A DNA stretch of 17,958 bases from Lachnospiraceae bacterium UBA1748 (lineage in GTDB: Bacteria > Bacillota > Clostridia > Lachnospirales > Lachnospiraceae). The notes beneath the pieces were generated by a model. That model did no database searches. It was given only the letters and a program-made list of their open reading frames with translations, and had not been told where the DNA came from. The translations under genes and the position numbers were made by a program. Position 1 is the stretch's first letter; each line of letters begins with the position of its first letter. The DNA is taken from contig DCHQ01000068.1 of assembly GCA_002314855.1 (NCBI GenBank), positions 1 to 17,958 of the forward strand, read 5' to 3'. Of this stretch, positions 1-7,561 are shown one piece after another.

Positions 1-1550
1 ATAAACTAAAGGGTGGTCTTAAGAACCTTGTAGACAAGGTTAATGAGATTGGTATGAAGTTCGGTATATGGTTTGAGCCTGAGATGGTCAGCAAGGATTC
101 CGAGCTTTTCCGAGCTCATCCAGACTGGATTATCAATATTCCAGGTAGAGAGCCTGTTCTTTCACGTAATCAGTATGTTCTTGATATTACCAGAAAAGAA
201 GTACGTGATTATGTTGTTGATAGTATTATAAAAGTGCTAGAAAGCGCTAATATTGAATATGTTAAATGGGATATGAACAGAGCCCTTTGTGATCTTGGTT
301 CTCTTGGCCTTGGAAGTGATGCTCAGGGAGAGCTTAGCCATAGATATACACTGGCTGTATATGATATGCAGGAGAGACTTCTTGAGAAATTCCCTGATTT
401 ACTTCTTGAGAACTGCTCAAGTGGTGGTGGACGTTTTGATCCAGGTATGCTTTATTATAGTCCACAGATATGGTGCTCTGACGATACAGATGCCATTGAA
501 AGACTGGCTATTCAGGAAGGAACTGCTCTATTATACCCATTATCTACTATGGGTGCACATATAAGTGATTGTCCTAATCACGCAATTGGTAGAACTACTC
601 CTTTTGAGACAAGAGGACATGTTGCACTTGCAGGTACATTTGGTTATGAACTTGATGTAACAAAAATACCTGAAGAGGACAGAGCGCTTATTGCCAATCA
701 GTGTTCTATGTATCACAGGTACAATGATCTTGTTAGAAGTGGTGATTATTATCGTATGGCCTCATATCAGAGTAATGGATATTATGATGCTTATATGGTT
801 GTATCACCTGACAGAGCCAAAGCATTAGTTACTTATGTTCAGGTTATTAACAGAGCGCTTCAGCGTTCAAGAGTGATATGTCTTAAGGGACTTTCACCAG
901 AGCTTTATTATAAGATATATCGTTATAATGTGGAGACAGGCGAGGAGGATGTATTCCTTGATAAACCTCTTCAGGGTAATACACTTATGAATGCGGGTAT
1001 TCTTATTCCTAGTCTTCATGGAGACTTTAAGAGCATACTTCTTCATGTTGTGGCTGAGGATGTTAATGATGATATTCCTGACAAGGAAGAGTCCGAGCAT
1101 CTTCAGGGTAATGTTATATCCAGCGTTGTGTCCACCAAAAATATGGATGGTGTCAACGTAGCAGTAACTCCAAAAAAGAATGTAGCTAATGGGCAGAGTA
1201 ATGCAGCTCCCACAGAAAACAAATCAGTAACAGTCATAAAAACAACTGCAACTCTTAAAGAAACAGATGCTGATTTTTCTTCACCAAGCAGTTTGCTTAA
1301 TGGACAGGTGGTAAAAAAGCCAGAAGATACCTCTGAAAATTCTAAAAAAGAGGAGAAACCAGTTAAGGTAGAAGCAGTCAAGCCAGCTGTTAGAGTACTT
1401 ACTGTAGAGCAGGCTGCCAAGGAAGCTGCCGAAAGAGAAGCTCTTCAGCCAAATAAAAAGAACAGTATCATAGAAAACAGGACAATTACTGTTATAAAAA
1501 GAACAGCAACGCTAAAGGATGCTGGCAGTGAAGTCAAGAAGGATGAATAA
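1..1550 (+). CDS. Alpha-galactosidase, GH36 family (5' end outside window), with long low-complexity C-terminal tail
   Basis: The reading frame is open from the first bases of the window. The residues before the ATG at 54 already match GH36 (KNLVDKVNEIGMKFG), so that ATG is internal and the true N-terminus lies upstream. Counting from the ATG at 54: substrate-site WFEPEM at 6-11, KWDMNR with the expected nucleophile Asp73 (codon 270-272), CSSGGGRFDPGM at 121-132, and CSDDTD with the expected acid/base Asp143 (codon 480-482). The GH36 C-terminal beta domain appears to finish around residue 335 (DFKSILLHV). Roughly 160 further residues rich in Lys, Glu, Thr, Val and Asn follow and are not normal for the family. 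They contain two copies of a TVIK-TATLK motif. The enzyme releases galactose from alpha-1,6-galactosides (raffinose family, galactomannan oligosaccharides). GH36 enzymes of this type are usually cytoplasmic, but the missing N-terminus prevents a check for a signal peptide. Its stop overlaps the start of the mannanase gene. Confidence 0.93.
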   Translation, partial: KLKGGLKNLVDKVNEIGMKFGIWFEPEMVSKDSELFRAHPDWIINIPGREPVLSRNQYVLDITRKEVRDYVVDSIIKVLESANIEYVKWDMNRALCDLGSLGLGSDAQGELSHRYTLAVYDMQERLLEKFPDLLLENCSSGGGRFDPGMLYYSPQIWCSDDTDAIERLAIQEGTALLYPLSTMGAHISDCPNHAIGRTTPFETRGHVALAGTFGYELDVTKIPEEDRALIANQCSMYHRYNDLVRSGDYYRMASYQSNGYYDAYMVVSPDRAKALVTYVQVINRALQRSRVICLKGLSPELYYKIYRYNVETGEEDVFLDKPLQGNTLMNAGILIPSLHGDFKSILLHVVAEDVNDDIPDKEESEHLQGNVISSVVSTKNMDGVNVAVTPKKNVANGQSNAAPTENKSVTVIKTTATLKETDADFSSPSSLLNGQVVKKPEDTSENSKKEEKPVKVEAVKPAVRVLTVEQAAKEAAEREALQPNKKNSIIENRTITVIKRTATLKDAGSEVKKDE

Positions 1551-3075
1551 AATAAGTAGTTACAATCCATATAGTATTAATAATAAAAATAATAAGGCCG
1601 CTATTATAGTGGCTTTATTTGTGTTGGTTATTATAGGGTTAACAGGCTGCAATAATAAAAAAAATGTGGCACCAGCCACTTATTCATGGGACGAAGCTGA
1701 TATCTATGAAGCTGAAAAAGGCATAAAGCAGGGTGGCACATGTATTTCAACTGAGCTTCCTGGTTTTTCAGGTGATGGATATGTAGATCATTTTGAGAAT
1801 GAAGGCGATGGCTTAGAACTTAAGATAGAAATACCTGAAAATGGTTTTTACGATCTTAACTTTATTAGTGCCAGTATAGGAGCTGATTATAAGGAAAATT
1901 ATTTATATATTGACGGTGAAGAGATAGGAACAGTTAGTGTTCAAAGCGGCGATTTTTCTGATTCACTTTATGAGAGAGTATATCTTACAAGCGGTGAGCA
2001 TAGTGTTTCTGTCACAAAATACTGGGGCTGGATTGCAATGGATTGTCTTAAGGTCAAGAAATCCAATGAGCTTGATCCTTCTATATATGAGGTGAACCGT
2101 GAGCTTTGCAACGAAAAGCCATCACCTAATACAACCAGACTTTATAACTATATGTGTGATATGTATGGCGAAAAGATTATCTCAGGTCAGTACTGTAGTT
2201 CTATGTATGGACCAGAGAACGTTGCTATTCAGAGAGCGACAGGTTATTTTCCTGCCGTGATGGGTCTTGATTATGGACTTTACTCTACTTCGCCTGCTCT
2301 TTTTGGAGAAGAAAGTGATGCAACTACCAATGCACTTGATTATTGGAATCAGGGAGGTATAGTGACAATTTCATGGTACTGGTATGCTCCTATTAAGTAC
2401 CATACAGGTGAATGGGACCAGTCATATCTTACTGATTATACTAATATCAATCTTACAAAAATATTTGATGAGAGTGATGAAGAAGGCCTTGATTTACTTA
2501 AAAAGGATATAGATGCCATCGCAGAGCAGCTCCTTATATTAAAGGAAGCAGATGTTCCAGTTTTGTGGAGACCTCTTCCTGAGGCAAGCAGTGGATGGTA
2601 CTGGTGGGGTAATGGTACAAGTGACGAGTATATTCAGTTATATCAATATATGTACGACAGACTCACTAATTATCACGGACTTAACAATCTTATTTGGATA
2701 TGGAATGGACAGGATAGCTCATGGTATCCAGGAGATGAGTATGTGGATATTATTTCCTGGGATGTATATTCTGGGGAGCATATATATATTGCGAACACTC
2801 AGACATTTTTGGAAGCTACGCAGTGCTCCGAAAAAAATAAAATGGTTGTTCTTTCTGAGAATGGATGCCTTTTTGACCCAGAGCTTGCATTTAGAGATGG
2901 ATCAACCTGGGGATTTTTCTGTACAGGAAAAGGTGAGTATGTCATTAAGGAAGGAACCGTTAACGAATATAGCGGACGATTCACAGAAGAAAGTGTGCTA
3001 AAAAGAGCATATGGTGATTTTAGAATCATTACTCGTGATGATCTTCCGGATATTAAGACCTATGGCGATAAATAG
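1543..3075 (+). CDS. CBM35-GH26 beta-mannanase lipoprotein
   Basis: This 510-residue protein starts with an 18-residue polar, Lys/Asn-rich n-region, a hydrophobic stretch and a lipobox (GLTGC, Cys36), so it is probably a surface lipoprotein. Residues about 54-175 look like a CBM35 carbohydrate-binding module: YEAE start, GFSGDGYVDHF, and a closing WIAMDCLKV strand. Residues about 185-510 form a GH26 catalytic barrel. The likely acid/base is Glu347 in WRPLPEASSGWYWWG and the likely nucleophile is Glu439 in VVLSENG. GH26 enzymes mostly cut beta-1,4-mannan, and the neighbouring alpha-galactosidase supports galactomannan as substrate; a beta-glucanase (lichenase) activity also occurs in the family. 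Odd: Pro346 sits where GH26 enzymes nearly always have His before the acid/base. I chose the ATG at 1543, which overlaps the upstream stop, over the in-frame ATG at 1519, because it gives a shorter signal-peptide n-region and direct coupling. An AGAAGG stretch abuts it with almost no spacer, so the start is uncertain. Confidence 0.9.
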   Translation: MNKISSYNPYSINNKNNKAAIIVALFVLVIIGLTGCNNKKNVAPATYSWDEADIYEAEKGIKQGGTCISTELPGFSGDGYVDHFENEGDGLELKIEIPENGFYDLNFISASIGADYKENYLYIDGEEIGTVSVQSGDFSDSLYERVYLTSGEHSVSVTKYWGWIAMDCLKVKKSNELDPSIYEVNRELCNEKPSPNTTRLYNYMCDMYGEKIISGQYCSSMYGPENVAIQRATGYFPAVMGLDYGLYSTSPALFGEESDATTNALDYWNQGGIVTISWYWYAPIKYHTGEWDQSYLTDYTNINLTKIFDESDEEGLDLLKKDIDAIAEQLLILKEADVPVLWRPLPEASSGWYWWGNGTSDEYIQLYQYMYDRLTNYHGLNNLIWIWNGQDSSWYPGDEYVDIISWDVYSGEHIYIANTQTFLEATQCSEKNKMVVLSENGCLFDPELAFRDGSTWGFFCTGKGEYVIKEGTVNEYSGRFTEESVLKRAYGDFRIITRDDLPDIKTYGDK

Positions 3076-3198
3076 CGTGTTTGGCTGGTTTTAGTCATTG
3101 TGTACATAAGGTTAAAATATTTTGTGTAATTTTGATGTATATACTTCAGCGCGTTAAAGTGTTACGCTTCTTAGTGGTAAAGTATATTCACTATATTT

Positions 3199-3204
3199 AA
3201 GGAG
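3199..3204 (+). promoter_or_regulatory. Shine-Dalgarno site of the symporter gene
   Basis: AAGGAG lies 8 bases before the ATG at 3213, the strongest ribosome-binding site in this part of the window. It fixes the symporter start. I saw no convincing terminator or sigma-A promoter in the 137-base gap upstream (3076-3212). Confidence 0.85.
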
Positions 3205-3212
3205 AAAACACA

Positions 3213-4805
3213 ATGACAATAGTATTATGTTCTATTCTTCTTGTTGTATTCTTTGCTGTAATGGTAGGCATAGGTATTTATACAAGAAAGAATGCGACAG
3301 ACGTTAATGGTTTTGTACTTGGTGGCCGTTCAGTTGGTCCATGGCTTACAGCATTTGCGTTTGGTACCTCTTATTTCTCAGCAGTAATCTTCGTTGGTTA
3401 CGCTGGACAGTTTGGTTGGCTTTTTGGTCTTGCTTCTACTTGGGCTGGTCTTGGTAATGCATTTATCGGATCACTTCTCGCTTGGAATATTCTTGGTAGA
3501 AGAACAAGAATTATGTCACAGCATCTTGATGCTAAGACAATGCCAGATTTCTTTGGAAAGAGATTTGACTCTGTTCCACTTAAGGTTGCTGCATCAGCAA
3601 TTGTATTCGTATTCTTAATCCCTTATACAGCATCTCTTTATAATGGATTATCATCACTTTTTGGTCTTGTATTTGATATCCCATATTGGGTTATTATTCT
3701 TGTTATGGCTGTGCTTACAGGAATCTACGTAATTGTAGGTGGTTATATGGCTACAGCTATCAACGATTTTATTCAGGGTATCATCATGTTGCTTGGTATT
3801 TCTGCAGTTATACTTGCAGTTCTTAAGGACAACGGTGGTCTTCTTGCTGCTATGCAGTCACTTTCTGCTGTACCAGCTGAAGGATGGAGCGGTGGTGCTT
3901 ATACATCATTCTTTGGACCTGATCCATTATTCTTATTATTTGTAGTTATTCTTACTTCTCTTGGTACATGGGGACTTCCTCAGATGGTTGGTAAGTTCTA
4001 TGCTATTAAGTCAGAGAAGGATATTCATAAGGGAACAGTCATCTCAACTGTATTTGCTATTATCGTAGCTGGTGGATGTTATTTCCTTGGTGGTTTTGGT
4101 CGTCTTTATACAGATAAGCTTGGTCTTGAGCCAGGTCAGACACCTCTCTTTGATAAGATTGTTCCTACAATGCTTTCAACATTACCATCAATCATTATTG
4201 CAATTGTAATTGTACTTGTATTATCAGCTTCAATGTCTACACTTTCATCACTTGTACTTACATCAAGCTCAACACTTACCCTTGATGTAATCAAGCCTTT
4301 TAGCAAGAAGATGGATGACAAGAAGCAGGTACTTGTAATGAGAATATTTATCGTGGTATTCATTGCAATCTCAGCTATCATTGCTGTATTTAAGGATATG
4401 AATCCTAATGCCACATTTATTGCTCAGATGATGGGTGTATCATGGGGTGGTCTTGCAGGAGCTTTCCTTGCACCATACCTCTACAGCTTATATACAAAGA
4501 AGGTTACTAAGGCAGCTACTGTAGTATGCTTTATCTGGGGTACAGCACTTGCTACTACTCAGTTTATTATCTCTATGGTTATTCCAAAGGGAGAGATAGT
4601 TAACACACTTGGTTCATTCCTTGGTAATTATGTATTTAAGTCATCTATTCATTCAGGTGTATTTGCAATGGTTGGTGGTCTTATCTTAGTTCCAATCATC
4701 AGTGCTATCACACCTAAGATGGCACAGAATAAGGTTGATGATGCTTTCGAATGCTACGAAGAATCTGTTCAGGTTAAGAAGGTAGTATCACTCGAGGAAG
4801 AATAA
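3213..4805 (+). CDS. Sodium:solute symporter (SSS/SLC5 family)
   Basis: This 530-residue, highly hydrophobic protein has about 13 predicted membrane spans, the usual SSS size. Family marks are GGRSVGPWLTAFAFGTSYFSA near residues 37-57, GGYMATAINDFIQG near 175-188 (the SSS GG-x-A-x-D-x-x-Q signature), and SASMSTLSSL at 338-347, the TM8 segment whose Ser/Thr residues bind Na+ in characterised members such as PutP and vSGLT. It would import a small solute together with Na+. The substrate cannot be read from sequence. The mannan-degradation genes just upstream suggest a sugar, but a 137-base gap separates them and amino acids or organic acids are equally possible. All 26 lysine codons I read are AAG, unlike the mixed AAA/AAG of most neighbours, which suggests selection for strong expression. 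A strong terminator follows directly. Confidence 0.92.
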   Translation: MTIVLCSILLVVFFAVMVGIGIYTRKNATDVNGFVLGGRSVGPWLTAFAFGTSYFSAVIFVGYAGQFGWLFGLASTWAGLGNAFIGSLLAWNILGRRTRIMSQHLDAKTMPDFFGKRFDSVPLKVAASAIVFVFLIPYTASLYNGLSSLFGLVFDIPYWVIILVMAVLTGIYVIVGGYMATAINDFIQGIIMLLGISAVILAVLKDNGGLLAAMQSLSAVPAEGWSGGAYTSFFGPDPLFLLFVVILTSLGTWGLPQMVGKFYAIKSEKDIHKGTVISTVFAIIVAGGCYFLGGFGRLYTDKLGLEPGQTPLFDKIVPTMLSTLPSIIIAIVIVLVLSASMSTLSSLVLTSSSTLTLDVIKPFSKKMDDKKQVLVMRIFIVVFIAISAIIAVFKDMNPNATFIAQMMGVSWGGLAGAFLAPYLYSLYTKKVTKAATVVCFIWGTALATTQFIISMVIPKGEIVNTLGSFLGNYVFKSSIHSGVFAMVGGLILVPIISAITPKMAQNKVDDAFECYEESVQVKKVVSLEEE

Positions 4806-4827
4806 AATATATTAAGTCCAGTTTATT

Positions 4828-4860
4828 AAGAGCATTTGCCATAAGGCAGGTGCTCTTTTT
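4828..4860 (+). terminator. Rho-independent terminator after the symporter gene
   Basis: A hairpin with arms AAGAGCATTTGCC (4828-4840) and GGCAGGTGCTCTT (4845-4857) has a 4-base ATAA loop. It pairs along 13 positions including two G-T wobbles and runs into a T tract. It closes the symporter transcription unit 22 bases after its stop codon. Confidence 0.93.
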
Positions 4861-4891
4861 GCTTGCGCTAACATATACGAAAATATTTTGA

Positions 4892-4902
4892 TGTGGTATA
4901 AT
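4892..4902 (+). promoter_or_regulatory. Probable sigma-A promoter, extended -10 type
   Basis: TGTGGTATAAT contains a perfect TATAAT (4897-4902) preceded by TG at the extended -10 position. No good -35 box is present 16-18 bases upstream, which an extended -10 can tolerate. It lies just after the terminator at 4828-4860 and about 70 bases before the glycosyltransferase start, so it probably drives the long gene run beginning at 4973. Confidence 0.65.
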
Positions 4903-4972
4903 TTAATGGGTTATTGTGTTTGATTGATATTAAGAAATATTACTATTTTAATAGACGGAGATTTATTTAGAC

Positions 4973-6007
4973 ATGGAAAAAGAAGCGAGAATTGTGGTAT
5001 TGGTACCAGCCTATAATCCAGATGAAAAAATGATAGATTTTATTAATCAGCTGGATAAGGATTTTGAACATATAGTAGTTGTTAATGATGGCTGTGATAG
5101 CAGCTTTGACAAGATTTTTGATGCTGTTAAAGAGAAGGCCACAATCATTAAGCATGAGGTTAATAAGGGAAAGGGACGAGCACTTAAGACAGGCTTTGGA
5201 TATATTAAGGATAATCTTAGTGATGCTTACGGCGTTGTAACAGTTGATGCTGATGGTCAGCATACACCTGAGGATACAAAAAGCTGTTGCGCAAAGTTCA
5301 TAGAAACAGGTTGCAAGCCAGTATTTGGTTGCCGTGACTTCCTGTCAGATACCAAGATTCCACCTCGTAGCCGTTTTGGTAACAGATTAACAAGCCATTT
5401 ATTACATCATTTCTGTGATATAAAGCTTTCGGATACACAGACTGGTCTTCGTGTTTTACCTGTAAGTTCTCTGCAGGATATGCTTGAGGTAAAAGGTGAA
5501 CGTTATGAATATGAGATGAATATGATATTTGCTCTCAAGAATCTGGGACTCGGATGGTCAGAGTGCCCTATATCAGTTATTTATATTGATGACAATGAAA
5601 GCTCTCATTTTGATCCTATCAAGGATTCGATGAGAATATATAAGGTATTCCTGGGATATTTTGCTGTAGCATTAGTAGCATTCATTCTGGACATTGTGTT
5701 ATTTACTTTATTTGTTCCTTATATTGGAAATGTCCTTCCTGCAGCAGGTATATTTGGAGCAGTGGCACTTGGAACTGTGGCTGCAAGATGCTGTTCAGGC
5801 GTGATTAAGCTAATAAGTAGTCGTATGATTAATGGCAAGAAAGTATCAGGCTATGGAATGAGACATTCTATATGCTGGGTAGTGCTTATGTTATTATCTG
5901 CAGGTATTGTTGGAGGTATCAAAGCAGCGTTACCTGTTATAAATGCAACAGTAATCAAGGTTATCGTGGACATTTTATTATCGATTTTTGTAGGTAGATT
6001 CCGATAA
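4973..6007 (+). CDS. Bifunctional glycosyltransferase family 2 / GtrA family protein
   Basis: This 344-residue protein has two parts. Residues about 7-215 are a GT-A fold GT2 domain of the dolichyl/polyprenyl-phosphate mannosyltransferase type: VPAYNP 11-16, VVNDG 36-40, NKGKGRALKTG 64-74, metal-binding VDADGQH 91-97, and SDTQTGLRVLP 153-163. Residues about 224-344 are hydrophobic with about four spans and match a GtrA domain, which is thought to flip or position lipid-linked sugars. The expected job is moving a sugar from a nucleotide donor to polyprenyl phosphate at the inner membrane face for cell-wall or surface-glycan decoration. The GtrA part ends slightly short (FVGRFR) where single-domain GtrA proteins usually have a further aromatic-basic end. 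A second GtrA gene starts 18 bases later. The Shine-Dalgarno site (ACGGAG, ending at 4960) is distant, 12 bases before the ATG, and no nearer in-frame ATG exists. Confidence 0.9.
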   Translation: MEKEARIVVLVPAYNPDEKMIDFINQLDKDFEHIVVVNDGCDSSFDKIFDAVKEKATIIKHEVNKGKGRALKTGFGYIKDNLSDAYGVVTVDADGQHTPEDTKSCCAKFIETGCKPVFGCRDFLSDTKIPPRSRFGNRLTSHLLHHFCDIKLSDTQTGLRVLPVSSLQDMLEVKGERYEYEMNMIFALKNLGLGWSECPISVIYIDDNESSHFDPIKDSMRIYKVFLGYFAVALVAFILDIVLFTLFVPYIGNVLPAAGIFGAVALGTVAARCCSGVIKLISSRMINGKKVSGYGMRHSICWVVLMLLSAGIVGGIKAALPVINATVIKVIVDILLSIFVGRFR

Positions 6008-6025
6008 AATACAAGCAGGTTTGTT

Positions 6026-6439
6026 ATGAAGAAAATATTAACCTTTCTAAAATTTTGTATTTCATCCTTTGGGTCCTTTTTGTTGGACATTGGAGTGTTT
6101 ACAATAGCATCAGCATTACTTGCCAGAGTTATTCCTGAGGGTGCGCTATTCAGTCATATAGTTATAGCGACTGTTATTGCCAGAGTTTGTTCAGGAATAT
6201 TCAATTTTAGTATTAATAGGCTAATCTTTGGCGGAAAGAGTAAGGGCGGTGCTGCCATCAAGTATATAATGGTGTGGCTGGTACAAATGCTATCGTCAGC
6301 ATATCTTGTTGATACAGTCGCAGGACTTTTGCCTAATATACATGAAACTATCATTAAGATGGTGATTGACAGCAGCTTATTTGTTATAAGCTTTTTTGTA
6401 CAGAAAAAATGGGTTTTTGCCAACAAATCTGCTAATTAA
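6026..6439 (+). CDS. GtrA family membrane protein
   Basis: This 137-residue protein has about four membrane spans and a complete GtrA-like pattern: an FCISSFGSFLLDIGVF first span, ARVCSGIFNFSINRLIFG in the middle, and a FFVQKKWVF end. GtrA proteins are proposed to help translocate polyprenyl-phosphate-linked sugars across the membrane. It is recognisably related to the GtrA half of the preceding gene: ARCCSG against ARVCSG, IKVIVD against IKMVID, SIFV against SFFV. This suggests an old duplication or a working pair. It lies 18 bases after the glycosyltransferase stop and 10 bases before the YhaO-like start, so it is inside the same operon. Its own Shine-Dalgarno signal (GCAGG) is weak, which fits translation linked to the upstream gene. 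Confidence 0.85.
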   Translation: MKKILTFLKFCISSFGSFLLDIGVFTIASALLARVIPEGALFSHIVIATVIARVCSGIFNFSINRLIFGGKSKGGAAIKYIMVWLVQMLSSAYLVDTVAGLLPNIHETIIKMVIDSSLFVISFFVQKKWVFANKSAN

Positions 6440-6449
6440 GGAGATTCGC

Positions 6450-7538
6450 ATGAGAATTATTCATACAGCTGATATTCATCTTGATTCCAAGATGGGAAAG
6501 CTTCCAAGAGAGGAAGCTAAGCGTCGAAGAGATGAGATAGTTGATACATTTAAAAATATGATAGATTTTGCAAGCAAAGAAGAGGTAGATGCCATTCTTA
6601 TTTCTGGTGACCTTTTTGATACCAACAATGTTAGCAATCTTTATCAGAATCTTGTTAAGGATGTTATTATAAGCAACCCTCATATTCTGTTCTTTTACTT
6701 AAAGGGTAATCATGATAACAATAGTTTTTTGTCTTGCCTTGACGAAATACCAAACAATTTAATGCTTTTCGATGAGGATTGGACAAGCTATGACCTTGGC
6801 AATGGTATTGTAATAACTGGTATAGAACTTACTCCAGACAATTCCAGAGTTATGAGTGATTCGCTTTTACTAGAAGCAGACAAGCTTAATATTGTTATGC
6901 TTCATGGTCAGGAAAGTCAGTATAAATCAGGCGACAAGGCCGAGGTAATAGCAATATCCGAGCTTAAGAACAAGGGTATTGATTATCTTGCATTAGGACA
7001 TGTTCATGCGAGAAAGCTTGAGGCCCTTGATAGCAGAGGAAAGCTTTGTTACCCAGGCTGCCTTGAAGGAAGAGGTTTTGATGAATGTGGTGAGAAGGGA
7101 TTTATGCTTCTTGATATTGATGAAGATAGCCTTCGTATAACACCTTCATTTGTACCATTTGCAAGAAGAACTATTTATGAGCTTCCAGTAGATGTTACAG
7201 GTGCAAAATCATCGTATGATGCAGAGCGTATTATTGATGGATTTATTTCCGATAGTGATCTGTCAAGAGACAGTCTTGTGAGACTAGTTCTTGTAGGTCA
7301 GGTATCGATGGACTCAGACATTGAAACAGGTTACTTAACAACCCACTTTAGGGATGCATTTTATTATGTTGAAATAATAGATAATACAAGCTTTAGTGTG
7401 GATTATGATTCATATGAATTTGATGAATCGCTTAAGGGTGAATTTGTTCGAGTAGTTAAGGCCGATACAGATCTTACCGATGAAGAGAAGGCACTTATCA
7501 TAAAGACTGGTATTGATCTTCTTCGTGATAACAGATAG
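6450..7538 (+). CDS. yhaO: YhaO-like metallophosphoesterase (SbcD/Mre11-type DNA exonuclease)
   Basis: This 362-residue protein carries all the calcineurin-like phosphoesterase motifs: D8-x-H10 in HTADIH, GD at 53-54 in ISGDLFD, GNHD at 86-89, LHGQ at 151-154 and GHVH at 183-186. These residues bind two metal ions (usually Mn2+) in SbcD/Mre11 nucleases. The next gene encodes a YhaN-like SMC-type ATPase, and the order matches the YhaO-YhaN pair of Bacillus. It is therefore likely the nuclease subunit of an SbcCD-like DNA processing complex. The ATG at 6450 is preferred over the upstream in-frame ATG at 6396 because AAGGAG at 6438-6443 precedes it with a 6-base spacer and the family N-terminus (MRIIHTADIHL) begins exactly there. 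It is cytoplasmic with no signal peptide. Confidence 0.9.
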   Translation: MRIIHTADIHLDSKMGKLPREEAKRRRDEIVDTFKNMIDFASKEEVDAILISGDLFDTNNVSNLYQNLVKDVIISNPHILFFYLKGNHDNNSFLSCLDEIPNNLMLFDEDWTSYDLGNGIVITGIELTPDNSRVMSDSLLLEADKLNIVMLHGQESQYKSGDKAEVIAISELKNKGIDYLALGHVHARKLEALDSRGKLCYPGCLEGRGFDECGEKGFMLLDIDEDSLRITPSFVPFARRTIYELPVDVTGAKSSYDAERIIDGFISDSDLSRDSLVRLVLVGQVSMDSDIETGYLTTHFRDAFYYVEIIDNTSFSVDYDSYEFDESLKGEFVRVVKADTDLTDEEKALIIKTGIDLLRDNR

Positions 7539-7561
7539 TTTCGATTTAGAGAGGTTATATT

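Noticed and set aside
1103..1420. Reverse-strand open frame across the alpha-galactosidase tail
   Set aside because: Its composition only mirrors the low-complexity tail on the + strand. The + frame is continuous with GH36 and carries the repeated motif.
2552..3001. Forward open frame of 149 codons inside the GH26 domain
   Set aside because: It is out of frame with catalytic motifs of a clear GH26 enzyme and has no recognisable domain.
3144..3172. Partial inverted repeat AGCG...CGCT in the gap before the symporter as a terminator or operator
   Set aside because: Only four bases pair cleanly, the interior does not, and no T tract follows.
5990..6026. Possible frameshift joining the GT2-GtrA gene to the next GtrA gene
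   Set aside because: Each gene holds its own GtrA domain and the second has a natural start. Stops in the other frames near 6000 do not restore a longer fold.
6396..6449. Upstream in-frame ATG for the YhaO-like gene
   Set aside because: The added residues overlap the GtrA gene, do not match the family, and the strong AAGGAG at 6438-6443 points to the ATG at 6450.
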